From positions 1,798,001 through 1,862,000 of the forward strand of contig WOFQ01000001.1 of assembly GCA_012184525.1 (NCBI GenBank): a stretch of 64,000 nucleotides of DNA. The letters are read 5' to 3'. This DNA is from Xenoacremonium recifei. Its lineage: Eukaryota > Ascomycota > Sordariomycetes > Hypocreales > Nectriaceae. The translations under genes were made by a program, and so were the position numbers. The notes below the pieces were generated by a model that saw only the letters and a list, made by a program, of their open reading frames with translations, did not search any database and was not told the DNA's origin. This document shows, in pieces, positions 35,431 to 45,811 of the stretch; position 1 is the stretch's first letter, and the number at the start of each line of letters is the position of its first letter.

Positions 35431-37784
35431 TCGTAGTGCGAGTCGCTGCGCACAGACAGTGATGGCTCGTGCACGGGCTCTTTCCGTGTCTCGCACCCTC
35501 GTTCCTGCTCCAAAACGGTATCGACGTAAACGCGGTTTAGGTAATCCGGCGGGAAGGCGCGGCAATAGCCTTGGTGTTGATATCGACAGGAGTAAACCTA
35601 TTTTGTCTCTTCAGCTATTAACCACCTGACAAAGAACCAACGTCTCGGACCGTCAACGTACACACGAGAGCTCGGATTCGGCATTCGGTTTGCAATGTAT
35701 CACCAACCAGCTCCTGTCCCGCCTTTTGCAGTACGGAGTACTTTCATCATCGCCTGCGCCAGCGGCCCACGAGCTGTGCCGGCGCAAGCGCCTACTCCCA
35801 AACGGGACCGACCGCTAGAATAAGAAGCCAACTGCCAAATGCCATGCGTCTCGCCAACCTGTCAACCCGCGCCCGTTATTGCTACTAGACCGAACGCCTT
35901 GGCACCGTTGGCGGAGACGGCCCTGACGCAAGCTCCTAGATGACACACAGTGTTGTTGCGGAGTACATACATGAGTCCAGCTGGGCAAACCAACCCAACG
36001 AGCACCGGCGGTCCAATGGCCACGGCTGCTTCCAGTACCCGTTTGCTTCATCCAAGACTGCAGCTCTTGTTAGCCCCGAGGAGCGCCCTGGCTCTAATGG
36101 CGCATCCCGTATCCGCCTAGAGAGGACCAGTTGCCAGCGCCGCCGGCCATTGGGCGCCCAAGCCGCCCGTCACCATGGATCATGGACTCAGGACAAGTGA
36201 CGGTCACAACCAACGGTGCAGCAGCGATCACCGCTCACGCTGACGCTGACGACTTCGCCTGGTGCACGAGCTGGCGCAGCAAGCTGGAGCCGGGGCTGGG
36301 AACCTGGGAATGGGCTGGCACTGGCAAAGCAATAATAATTTTAGGACTCGGATTGCCACGGGCTCCTTGCCTTTGTCCTCTCCACTGACAATCAGCGGCA
36401 ACCCGGGAACCCAACTGCAGATTCGAGCAAAGCAAACCGTGGCATATCCCACACATCACACGGGGAGCACGTACCGAGCCTTAATATCCTCTTTTGATGC
36501 GACTGGGCGCGATCCCTGAGGTGGATTGGACGGATGTGATGTGGAACTCGATGCTGCCCTGCGTTGCGGTTCCCAACGCCTTCAGAATGCGGTTGCGCGC
36601 GGTGCGTACTTTGTGGCTCTCGGCATCGCCATCCCTGGCTCTCATCCTCCTCCACCACCATCATGGCACCGGCCTGCCAGCTTGCAGCTTGCCAGCGAGC
36701 CAGCCAGCCCTTTGCTGCCCTGCAGCTTTGGACCCCACTGGGCTCTTTAGACCCATCATCCATGCCCATCCTTCTCCACGCTTGCCGCCGATGAGCCTGT
36801 CTTGTCTCCTGGGGCGGTCCTGGGCCAGGCTCACCTTCGCGGAGCTTGCGCCTGAGAGATTGGTGACAGGGCTCCTCTGGTTCTCACACCACACGCTTGT
36901 CACAGTGAAGCTGTGTGTGGAGAAGGAAACGGACCTCTCCAGGACGTTCTGCGCGTTGGGGTCTGGGAGGGACCACCTCTGGGACAGCACATCGACCATG
37001 ACCTACCGACGTGCCTCGAACCGTGTGGTTCGTGCGAACGCCTCGGCTTAACAAGCTGCCCGCTCTTGAAAAGCTCCTTTGCGCCATTATTCGGCACAGA
37101 TTGCCCCTAACATTGGCCTGTTTGGGTTTCCGGCCTGCCGTAGATGGAGAGGGTACTGTACTGGTTTGCGAGTGCCTGCGAGTGCCTGCGCTTGACTACC
37201 TCCCCCGGATGTCCGCCATGAACCGTGGATCTTGCCGCGACCTCCTCAGAGCATATGAGCGGTCACGGCCAGAGGCCATCCATACATACAGCAGCCCCCA
37301 TAGAGCAGAGGACGGTGTGCGTCTACGAATGGCGGCGGACCGGCTCCCCCTTCATACCTGACGTCGATACCGTACGAAAGCCCGCAAGTCGGTGATGGAT
37401 CGTCTGGCCTAGCCCAGTCCCAAGTTGAGTCTTTATGCATGAAGTCGTGGCATTGCTTGCGCTGGACGACAACAGCAGCAGTGGCGGCAGGACTTGGAAG
37501 CATCGAGAAGCAGAAACAGCAGCAGCAACAACAGAATCTTCGCCCTGTCGACCCCTCCAGTCCCCCATCCTCCAGTCCAGCCTCTCCCCCAGATGGAAAA
37601 AAAAAATCGGACCCGAGAGGTGTGCCTCAGCGAAAAGATCGAAACGTTCAGGACCAGGGGGGGGCGTGTCAAGAACGCCAGACGCCGCTTCAGCCCAAGG
37701 CGGCAGGATGACATGTACTAATCTGATGAGGCCGGTTGGGGGGGAGGGGAGGCGTGGATCTGGCCCGAAGCCCTACCTTACCTT

Positions 37785-37809
37785 CCTTGCCTTGCCTTGC
37801 CTTGCCTTA
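37785..37809 (+). repeat. CCTTG pentanucleotide tandem repeat
   Basis: About four uninterrupted CCTTG units followed by CCTTA, in the gene-free interval. A simple microsatellite. Confidence 0.7.
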
Positions 37810-38878
37810 CCGCGGCGGTTGTTGCATCACTTCTTCATCGCTGGATGGGGAACATGAAAAAGCGCAAGGGACCATGGAGTTCTTGCTCTGCAGTCTCTCT
37901 CGCTTAGCCTCCACTTGTCTTGTCTCCCATTGATCCTCGTCCGTCTCGCCTCTGTCCTGTCGATACCCTCTGCCTTAATTGCCAAACAAAGTCGACTCCA
38001 CACTCACCCATCTCGGCCTGAGCTTCACACCCCCCCGGCCGCCGTATCTCGTTGTTCTTCACGCCCTCTCGCTGCTCACCCCCTGCCCTGGGGCAGCTGG
38101 TGCTGGTGCTGCTGTAGCCGCCTCTTCATCGTGCTTGCTGGCTGGGGAGAGAGGTTCTTGCACTGACTGCTCTCTTCGTCACCTATAGCCCTAGGCCCTT
38201 CTTTTAAGGCTTGCCTGGCACTTGGATGTGATCAGGACCCTGGCTTCTAGTTTCCAGCTCTGCTCTGCTCTTCTCTTTTCCCACCCCCCACCGTTCCGTC
38301 ACCTCCTTTCGAATTCTTCACGACCACCGCCAGACAAGACCAATTCTTGCTAGAGCTTCTCTTCTTTTCTTTTTCCGCCTCGTAGCCCGAGCGAGCCCCC
38401 TCTGAGTTCTCTCGACTAACAGCGAGAGAAGCAACTTTCCGAACGTGGGTCCGGCCCTGTCCTGCGCCTGAAGCCCGGGCTGCTTCCGACGAGAGTCGCT
38501 CTCCCCTCACTCACTCATCAGGGCCCTCCAGCCCTCTCTCGCCTTCTTTCAACCACATCATATCTCTCTCTCCATACAGCTTCCGTTGCGTTGACTCGCT
38601 CATCACCGTCGATATCAGCGAGCAGAACGGCCTGCACTTTTACTGCTTTCCCGTTGGCGCCCCTTTGGAGCTGCTCGGCCTCACCTGCTCGTCTCATCTC
38701 CGCCATTGGCTGAACAGAACCCTGGACACTGCCAATCATGTGGATGTTTCTGCCTTGATAAACACCGTCGAGCCATTCTGCATCCAAAGAAATCTATTGT
38801 GGCCTCCCAAGACCGAAGCTCCGTTCTCCTTCTCTCATCCCCCCCCAAAGAGATATCTGCCTACAGACAGACGCCTAA

Positions 38879-40508
38879 CGGCACTGCCATCGACACCTAA
38901 CCCAGCTCCCCTCCATTACAAGACGACATTTCCACCCGGTCCCAAGATACTGGGATTTTCTCTCTCTGGTAGCTTCAACCAAGCTTACGAAAGCCACGCT
39001 GCCTTCTCCATCCCCCTCTTCCCCTTTGAGGCAACCCTACGGAAGCCGACGTCTTGATTATTCGACAACGGGATTGTTGTTATACGACAGCCCGCGGCTT
39101 CTACAAGCCACCACTGAGCCACCGCCCAACCTGTCATCAGAACGAGTCGCGGAGCTGGCCCAACTCAAGAGCGAGACGCTCTGCCTTCCGCGGGCAGAGT
39201 TGCCTTCTATCGCGGTCGCGGACGATCGTCTTGACCTGGCACGGGGGCCTCGGTCCTTTGCCCACAGTCCCTACGCGGGCAGATTGGCGGACACAGCTGC
39301 CACCGTGGATATCGCCGCTCTCCTCAAGGCGCCTGACTCAGATGAGTCCCTAGGACCTCCTCGTCAAGCCCAGCCAGGACCTCAACCAGTTCCCCAGCCC
39401 CTTCCGCAGCTACCTGTGACGACGGCACCTCCTCCATCCCTCCGACCAGTTGCGCATGTGCCCCAGCCTGTAGCTCCAGCTCCAATGTCGACAGGCCGGC
39501 GCAGCATGCCTCCCCATGCACCAGAGCAGCCTGTCAAGAAGCAGAGTAAATGGTCACCAGAAGAGGACGCCCTCATTATCGAGCTTCGCGGGAGTGGTAT
39601 GAAATGGGAGGACATTTCCAAGCGGCTTCCCGGCCGGAGTGCCATCAGCTGTCGACTGCACTATCAAAACTATCTGGAAAGACGAAGCGAATGGGACGAA
39701 GAGCGTAAGAACAAGCTTGCTCGACTGTACGAAAGGTAAGAGAAGCACCTTGACACTATCTTCGGTTGGTTTGGGTGCTCGTCCCCGAAATCCCTCGACC
39801 ACTACACTCCCAAAGCATCGTCAATATCGAGGACTTGCTAGGAAGGATGACAAGCTAACGCACGCGAGCAGATTCAAACCAGAGATGTGGGCAAAGGTTG
39901 CGGAGGAAATGGCAGTCCCTTGGCGAGCTGCTGAGGCCATGCACTGGCAGCTGGGAGAGAGTGACATGGCTCGACGTGCCGGCGTGATTCCTTTCTCGCT
40001 GGCCTCGGTGAACGTTGATAACAATTCCCATAGAGGTTCTCCGGCACGAGGCCACACACACACACAGTCCGGGGGTAGCATTCGAGACATCCGAGCGCCA
40101 TCGCCTCGGTCGATGTACGCCCGGGCCCAACCCCTGGGAACAATGCCAGTCGGCCGGCCCATGGTTCCTCGTCGAGAATCGATTCCCCCGCCACCTCCAC
40201 CGGCCCCGATGGCTCCCGACCCGAATGAGATTCACTACGGACTGGGCCATGGACTGGCCCCTATCCAGCATAGCCCGCAGCCGCGAGGAGGACTTCTCCC
40301 TGGGGTTGCCGAGCTGACCACGGGGGTGAGCCCATACAGCACCCCGGCAGGTGCTGCAACTGTGGGATCTCTGGTTGCGGCGCCTGGCCAAGGCCATATG
40401 CTCTCGACAATGCCTACCTATTCGACGATGGAGCCGGCCGGCTCCAAGCGACGAGCCAGCCCTGACCGATCTCAGCGAGAATCGAGCGCCAGACGCCGCA
40501 TGGCATAA
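38879..40508 (+). CDS. Myb/SANT-domain regulator, first exon not resolved
   Basis: Two exons are clear: an open frame from 38879 to 39735 and 39872-40508, joined across a 136-nt intron (AG|A, giving Arg-Phe). A Myb/SANT-like helix-turn-helix domain reads KWSPEEDALIIELRGSGMKW, then ISKRLPGRSAISCRLHYQNY, and after the intron RFKPEMWAKVAEEM and PWRAAEAMHWQLGE, suggesting a second, degenerate repeat. The upstream 110 residues look coding (AELAQLKSETLCLPRAELPS, SPYAGRLADTAATVDIAALL). The C-terminus is Pro/Ser/Arg rich and ends in a basic nuclear-type tail. No ATG exists in frame between the stop at 38876-38878 and 39485 (MSTGRRSMPP). So either translation starts at 39485, or an upstream exon with the ATG is spliced in. 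A nuclear DNA-binding role is inferred from the domain. Confidence 0.78.
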
Positions 40509-41356
40509 ACTGTGTCTTCAAACGGGAAGCAAAGGTGAATATGGAGTTGGAACTTTGGGATTGATTTGGTGCATTGTCAGGTTTGGGAAGTGGGAATTCA
40601 AATGAACACAGCCAACTGTAGGCGTCGATACGGACCACGGCGAGGCTTTACAGGGTTGGGGCCAGACAGAACACACCACCGCGTATTGGGTTGCACCAGG
40701 GCAAGAGGCGATACTATTCGGGATAGTCGTTTTCAAAGGGCAGCATTCGAGGAGCGCAGCGTGGCAACTTACTTGCACGGGAACATATTGCATTGGGCGA
40801 GCGACGACGGGATGGGAAATACGAAGGGATTTATGATTTGATTTTCAGGGACGGGGAGCATGGCGAAACGCACTTTCACCGGAAAGATCTAAACAAAAAA
40901 AGGGTTTCGCTTCTTTGCCTTGTCTTTATTGCCAGAATGTTTTTGCACTTGTCTGGGTAGATGGCGCACGAGCATCGGGGGGGAGGGAGGGCATCGTTTA
41001 CCCAAGGACCAGGGGCATCAGGAGACGGAGGGATTGGAGGATCAAAAAGGCACGTTTCATGTGGAATTGTTGAGAGATTTTTCCTGTTTTCTCTTTGATG
41101 TTTTTATTTCTTTCTGTCTGTCTTGGGATGTTGCAATGGAAGTCATGGAATGAGGGACAGGGTTACAATGGGTTGAAGGAAATCAGGGTTAATGTCATGA
41201 TAGATGATCTCTAGCAGGTTAGATCAGGGCAGAGGATGGTCTTACGGGTTGTACAGTTAGTCAGGTATCTCAGTCTGTCGGGGCATGAAGGGTCATTGTC
41301 GCTTCGACCACTCTGGGAGTCTGATGTCTTTTAACTTGGGTTTATTTTGAGTCTTG
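40509..41356. other. Intergenic region between convergent genes
   Basis: A spacer of 848 bases between the Myb gene stop and the TRM9 stop. It probably contains two 3' UTRs. It carries T-rich runs near 41090-41120. No gene recognised. Confidence 0.5.
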
Positions 41357-42241
41357 CTATGATCTACTACATATCACCCACCAGTTGTCTTTTTCGTAGC
41401 CTGCTTCTACAACAGTGCCGCCCACGGCCTCAATGTCCTCTTCTAGCTCGCCCTTGCGATATAGATGATAATACCGTTGGTACGTTGCGTCTGGCACGCC
41501 CTTGGACCGCATCACCCACGGCACCATCCTGTCCTGCGCCGAGCCCTCGTCCCAACCCCTTCGACTTGAGCTTTGCTCCAACGCCCACACATACACCAAC
41601 ACCTTTCCCTCCCCCGGAACCACACATCTCAGCAACGCATCCACAGCCTCCCTCCTCCGCTCCCGCGTACTAAGATGGTGAATCACCGCAATACAGATCG
41701 CAAAGTCCGCACCCCCCTCCCGGTACGGCAGCGCCAGCCCATCCGCAACAACGACCTCGCTCCCGCGCCGCTCCGTCGCCGCCAACCGCACCAGCGCGGC
41801 GCTGCGATCCGACCCCAGCATGTGCAGCGCCGGGTTGACGGGCAGGTACTTGCCGTTGCCGCAGCCGACGTCGAGCCCGATGCTGCCGGGCCGCTGGGCG
41901 GACAGGAAGGTTGCGACGAAGGGCCAGGGCTTGTATCGCGTGGACGAGAAGTGCGGGGCGATGGCCTCGTAGACGTTGTGCACGTGCGTGGTCTCGTATG
42001 TGGCCGCCGCCGCGGACGAGGCTGCTGGGGGGTGGTGGACGGTTGGTGACAGGGGAGCGGCTGAGGCTGAGGCTGCGGCTGGGGTGATGGTGGGCGCCGG
42101 CGAAGAAGAGTCCCCCGCCGGCGGCTGTTGGTGATTGTGATAGTGATGGGGGCGGGGATCCTGTGCTGTGTCGTCGTTGTTGCTGGCTTGGGCGTGAAGG
42201 GGGCGGCTGCCCGGGGTCGCCGAGGGGGTGTTGCTGGCCAT
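41357..42241 (-). CDS. TRM9: tRNA wobble-uridine carboxymethyl methyltransferase Trm9
   Basis: An intronless frame of 294 residues. After a disordered N-terminus of about 85 residues rich in His, Pro, Ala and Ser comes HVHNVYEAIAPHFSSTRYKP, the family signature of Trm9/ALKBH8 methyltransferases. The SAM-binding motif I follows as GLDVGCGNGKYL (about residues 122-133), then GSDRSAALV and the post-I/II region DFAICIAVIHHLST. The C-terminus RYYHLYRKGELEEDIEAVGG is also typical. The enzyme, with Trm112, methylates carboxymethyl-uridine to mcm5U at the wobble position of certain tRNAs. The loop between WALEQ and RYYHLYRKGEL is short compared with the budding-yeast protein, while the N-terminus is longer. 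A GGGCT repeat lies about 200 bases upstream of the ATG. Confidence 0.93.
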   Translation of the reverse strand: MASNTPSATPGSRPLHAQASNNDDTAQDPRPHHYHNHQQPPAGDSSSPAPTITPAAASASAAPLSPTVHHPPAASSAAAATYETTHVHNVYEAIAPHFSSTRYKPWPFVATFLSAQRPGSIGLDVGCGNGKYLPVNPALHMLGSDRSAALVRLAATERRGSEVVVADGLALPYREGGADFAICIAVIHHLSTRERRREAVDALLRCVVPGEGKVLVYVWALEQSSSRRGWDEGSAQDRMVPWVMRSKGVPDATYQRYYHLYRKGELEEDIEAVGGTVVEAGYEKDNWWVICSRS

Positions 42242-43587
42242 GGATGGATGGGATGGTGGGCTTGGGCTGCGCGGGTTGGGCTTGATTCAGATGAGTCTGT
42301 GGTGGAGCGACACAGTTTGAGAAGTGTTGCTATGTCCTCCTCCTCCTCAGCCCGCAGAGGGGGTGTGATACGCGAGACACGGGGGGAGGGGGGGGAGTGT
42401 CTGCTCCTTCAGGTACAGTGCCTGCGCTGTGACGGGCTGGGCTGGGCTGGGCTGGGCTGGGCTGAGACAACCTGGGCAGCGTCTGTGTTGGTTGTCTGAG
42501 CGCGCCGCCTCACTCTGCTTGGGCCGTCGGGCACGTACGTAGCAGACTGGCAAAGTGTTGTAAATAGTTTGCGCAGGTAATTAGTCGTGATAATTTGATA
42601 TGACGATGGTGTTTTAGTGCGGGTGTGTGGAGTTGGCGTCTCATAGGCCAAGCGCTCGCAGCTTATTCCCATCACAAACAGGATCCTCTTACAGGCGCCG
42701 CGGAGGGGCCTGACCATGCCAAATGCTCGCATGCCCGCCCATATTCCCACTAATATCCGCTACAGAGGCGGATAACACTGGAGGCCCGAGTGCCCTGCTC
42801 TGCTCTGCCCTGCCTTTTGAGGCCCTCGACAGACACGCCAGCTTCTACTTTAAGGTAGCAGTGAGATCCTGTCCGTGAACTGCTCCGACTCATGTACATG
42901 TACCGTGATCCGTACGAACCGCTCTAGCCCCAGCTCCAGCTCCAGCCCCTCGCCCCTGAATATCGGGTCACTCTCGCATCACATCAGCTCACCCCCCTCA
43001 ATGGCTTCGGGCTTCGACACACGAACCAACCGCTCTGACGCTTACGCAGTGCTTCCAAGCTTTGATCGAGCACGCCGGCTGCCTGACGTAGACGATGAGT
43101 GACAGGGGACGCCAGCGCTTTCTGTCTCCCCCCCGGCCAATACTATGCACGAAATCTCCGATCCGCCGGGCTCAACTTGGAGCCTCACGAGTCACGTCTC
43201 GCGACTCGGATCACTTGCCCGCCACGCGAGAGCTCGGACGTCGTCTTCTCCAGACAGACAAAACAGGGGCTCGCTCCATCACCGCAGGTTGGTTTGGTTT
43301 GGTTCGTCAACAGCAAGGAACGCGGAACCGCGTGATTGATAGCCATAGTCATTTTAATCTGTCCTGCTAAATGTGACACGAACCATCCATCCATCGTCGG
43401 GATCCATCTTCCTGTCAAGGCCATCGAGAACCTTCGGCACTTCCACCTCCTGAACACCCCCTGGGCAATATTATCTGGCCATCTTAGCCATCTTCCTTCT
43501 GGACCCTGTTGCCCTGGCCTCGTAGCTCATGATCGGACCCAACCCGTTCCAAGAAATAGTTTCATCTTTCGCTCGTTCATTACATCA
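42242..43587. other. Intergenic region
   Basis: A spacer of 1346 bases between the TRM9 start and the 3' end of the dehydrogenase gene. It holds the GGGCT repeat (42434-42464). No frame with a recognisable domain was seen. Confidence 0.5.
42434..42464 (+). repeat. GGGCT pentanucleotide tandem repeat
   Basis: Six consecutive GGGCT units on the plus strand (AGCCC on the strand of TRM9), starting 193 bases upstream of the TRM9 ATG and so probably in its promoter or leader. Confidence 0.75.
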
Positions 43588-44891
43588 TCACTTCTTGCCG
43601 GTGTTGAGCGGGCTGCTCGCATCAAAGACGTCCGTCGAGATCAGCTCGGGATATGTCACATCGCCCTGCTTCAGGGCTGAATCCATCACCTCCATAATGA
43701 CCATGCTCTCCGACCAAGGAAGCGTCTTGCTCTCAGTTTGACCATCGCGCAAGCAACGCGCGCACTCGTCGGCTTCCCAGAACATGCCGTGGCCCCAGTT
43801 ATCCCGCTTGGGATCCTCCGGGATCGGGCAGTCCACCACCTCCACAGCTCCGTTGCCGTCCTTCTTGATAACCTTGTATTGCGTCGGGCGGAATGCCGGG
43901 CCGGTGACCTGGATCTCGCCGCCGGAGCCCTGGATGCGGATGGCTGGCCCTCCCGTGTAGAGTCCGTCCAGATCGGTGCCAAGTCGCAGAGAGGTGAGAG
44001 CAACCCCCATCATCTTGTGCTTGGGAAATTGGCAGATGATGCTTGTCATTTCGTCGGCACCTGTGACATCATACTTGTTGATAGCCGCCACGACGTTCGG
44101 GGCTTCTTTCTCGGCCTGGGTATGGTAGAGGCACTGGAAGACCCAAGTCAGGGAGTAGATGCCAAGATCCAGTAAGGCGCCTCCGGCTAGGTCGATGTTG
44201 ACCAGTCGATGGGAGTCGTCGAAGCCAAGTCTGCCGTTTGGGAGGTCTTGGTTGAAAGACAAGTCCGCTAAGTAGTGGCCGCAAGTCAGCATGAATTTCA
44301 ACACACAAATCCGTTTGAAGATATCATTTCTTACCAATCACACGATAGACGGGCCCGATGGCCCCTGATGAGATGAGCTCCCTCACTTTGACGCTCAGGG
44401 GGAAGAATCGCGTCCAGACGGCCTCCATGAAGAAGAGGTTCTTGGCTTTGGCAGTCTCGAATAGCTTCTTTGACTGCGATGCCGTAACGGTCAGGGCCTT
44501 CTCGCAGAGGACGTTCTTGCCAGCCTTCAACGCCAACATGGCATTCTGGAAGTGATGGCTGTGAGGAGTCGCGACGTAGATGATGTCGACGGCTGGATCA
44601 GCAACGAGCTCTGCATATGACCCATACAGCTTAGCTGAGCTAGGACCATCGATTTTCTTGATGAAGGCTCCCGCTCGCTCAGCTGAGGTGGACGATGCAA
44701 CAGCCACGATCTCGTGGCGAACGTCATGGACATCTCGCGCCGCGGGGTCGACGAGCAGGTCCTTGCAGAAATCTGAGATTGGTGAGCTAGAAGCCGCGCT
44801 GGAGAAAGTAACCGGTTGTCTTACGTTCCGCGATCCAGCCGGTCGCCATGATGCCCCATTTGAGGGTGAAGGGAGCCTGGGACGCCGCCAT
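43588..44891 (-). CDS. xyd1: D-xylose 1-dehydrogenase (NADP+) / dihydrodiol dehydrogenase
   Basis: Three exons (44891-44825, 44772-44335, 44267-43588) with introns of 52 and 67 nt give 394 residues, matching the Gfo/Idh/MocA family and the size of fungal NADP-dependent D-xylose dehydrogenases. The N-terminus KWGIMATGWIAEHF is a Rossmann nucleotide-binding turn. The second-strand region VAVASSTSAERA is followed by IIYVATPHSHH and VLCEKALT, the conserved EK of the family. The C-terminal domain shows the catalytic-site stretch GGALLDLGIYSLTW. Such enzymes oxidise D-xylose to xylonolactone; close relatives act on trans-dihydrodiols, so the substrate is not certain. The C-terminus GKK shows no clear peroxisomal signal. 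It is divergent from the aldo-keto reductase gene across a 920-base spacer. Confidence 0.88.
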
Positions 44892-45811
44892 TGTTGTTTT
44901 GTTGTAGCGTGACGCGGGGATGATTACTGGGGAGAATGATTGTTGGCAGGAGATAAAGGAGAATCGAGATCAGGAGAGCGAGGGACGGTTAAATAAGGCA
45001 GAGCAACGGCTGGGTTCCGTCCCTCCTGCCTCCGGGGCACTGTCTTCCGCCATCGACCATGCCTCAGGTATCTAAAAGTATCTACAGGTTGCTCAAGTTC
45101 TGCAAACTGCTCAGTGGGTCGATTGATTAATAAAGCAGTTGCCAACTGAGCCGGGCAGCGACGAGGCGATTCCCAAGATGTGACAAGAGCTCCTACAGGC
45201 GCGGAAACTTTTCCCGTTTATCTCTCTTCTGGAAACACTCCCTGCCAGCCTTCTCCTCGACATTGCGTCTCAGCCGATAGAAGTCGTTAGACCCATCGTT
45301 TTGGGCGTTGGGCTATCAGAATCTTGTGATTTATGGTTATTATGAGCGACAATCCGCGCGACTTGGAGAACCCCGCGCCGATGTCGTTGGCGCTGCGGGG
45401 TTGCAATTCTAGCGCTGGGCTCTCGACGTCATGATCAGTAGGCGCTTAGACGACTACTTCCATACATCCCAGGACGCATCTCAGATGCGACAAGGGCATG
45501 AAAACTAGAGGAGCCGTTTGGATTGGGGTACCTTGGGCTTAGCCGCCGTGGAAAAGTTATTTTGTATGTGCAGAACGGAGTGGAATATGATTTGCCAAAA
45601 TCAGGTCGCCATGCATCAGCCACCAACAGCTTTCAGGGCGGCACAAATGAGGCGCACCTTCCTGGGCGCCTAACCTAATGACTTACTTCCGCCAACGCTC
45701 TGGCAGAATCAACTCCTAAACACCTCTCTTGCCAAACTAGCACAGGCTTCTACAACGTCGTAACCTTCTAACGTTCAAGCCTCGGTAGTCGCCCCTGATC
45801 AAGCTCCCAAG
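44892..45811. other. Bidirectional promoter region of two oxidoreductase genes
   Basis: A 920-base spacer between two divergent start codons. Frames inside it (44924-45145, 45435-45626) show no domain. Shared control of the two genes is possible but not shown by the sequence. Confidence 0.45.

Larger units (their letters stand above)
30185..38878. other. 8.7-kb interval without recognisable genes
   Basis: The longest gene-free stretch of the window, from the start of tubulin cofactor B to the first open codon of the Myb/SANT frame. All frames are short, overlap on both strands and carry no recognisable domain. The best of them, 30218-30883 (-), is discussed among rejected items. Short palindromic motifs of the TACGGAGTA type recur between 34.1 and 36.0 kb, and TACCTAGGTACCTAG occurs at 35416-35430. 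A CCTTG pentamer run lies at 37785-37809. From about 38200 the plus strand becomes pyrimidine-rich, fitting the promoter and 5' leader of the Myb gene. Long flanking DNA is common upstream of fungal developmental regulators; that reading is inference. Confidence 0.45.

Noticed and set aside
36392..37051. Overlapping frames on both strands, up to 185 residues
   Set aside because: Frames on opposite strands occupy the same bases, none has a domain, and there are no convincing intron borders.
40053..40066. CA dinucleotide run as a regulatory microsatellite
   Set aside because: It lies in the coding part of the Myb gene and simply encodes alternating His and Thr.
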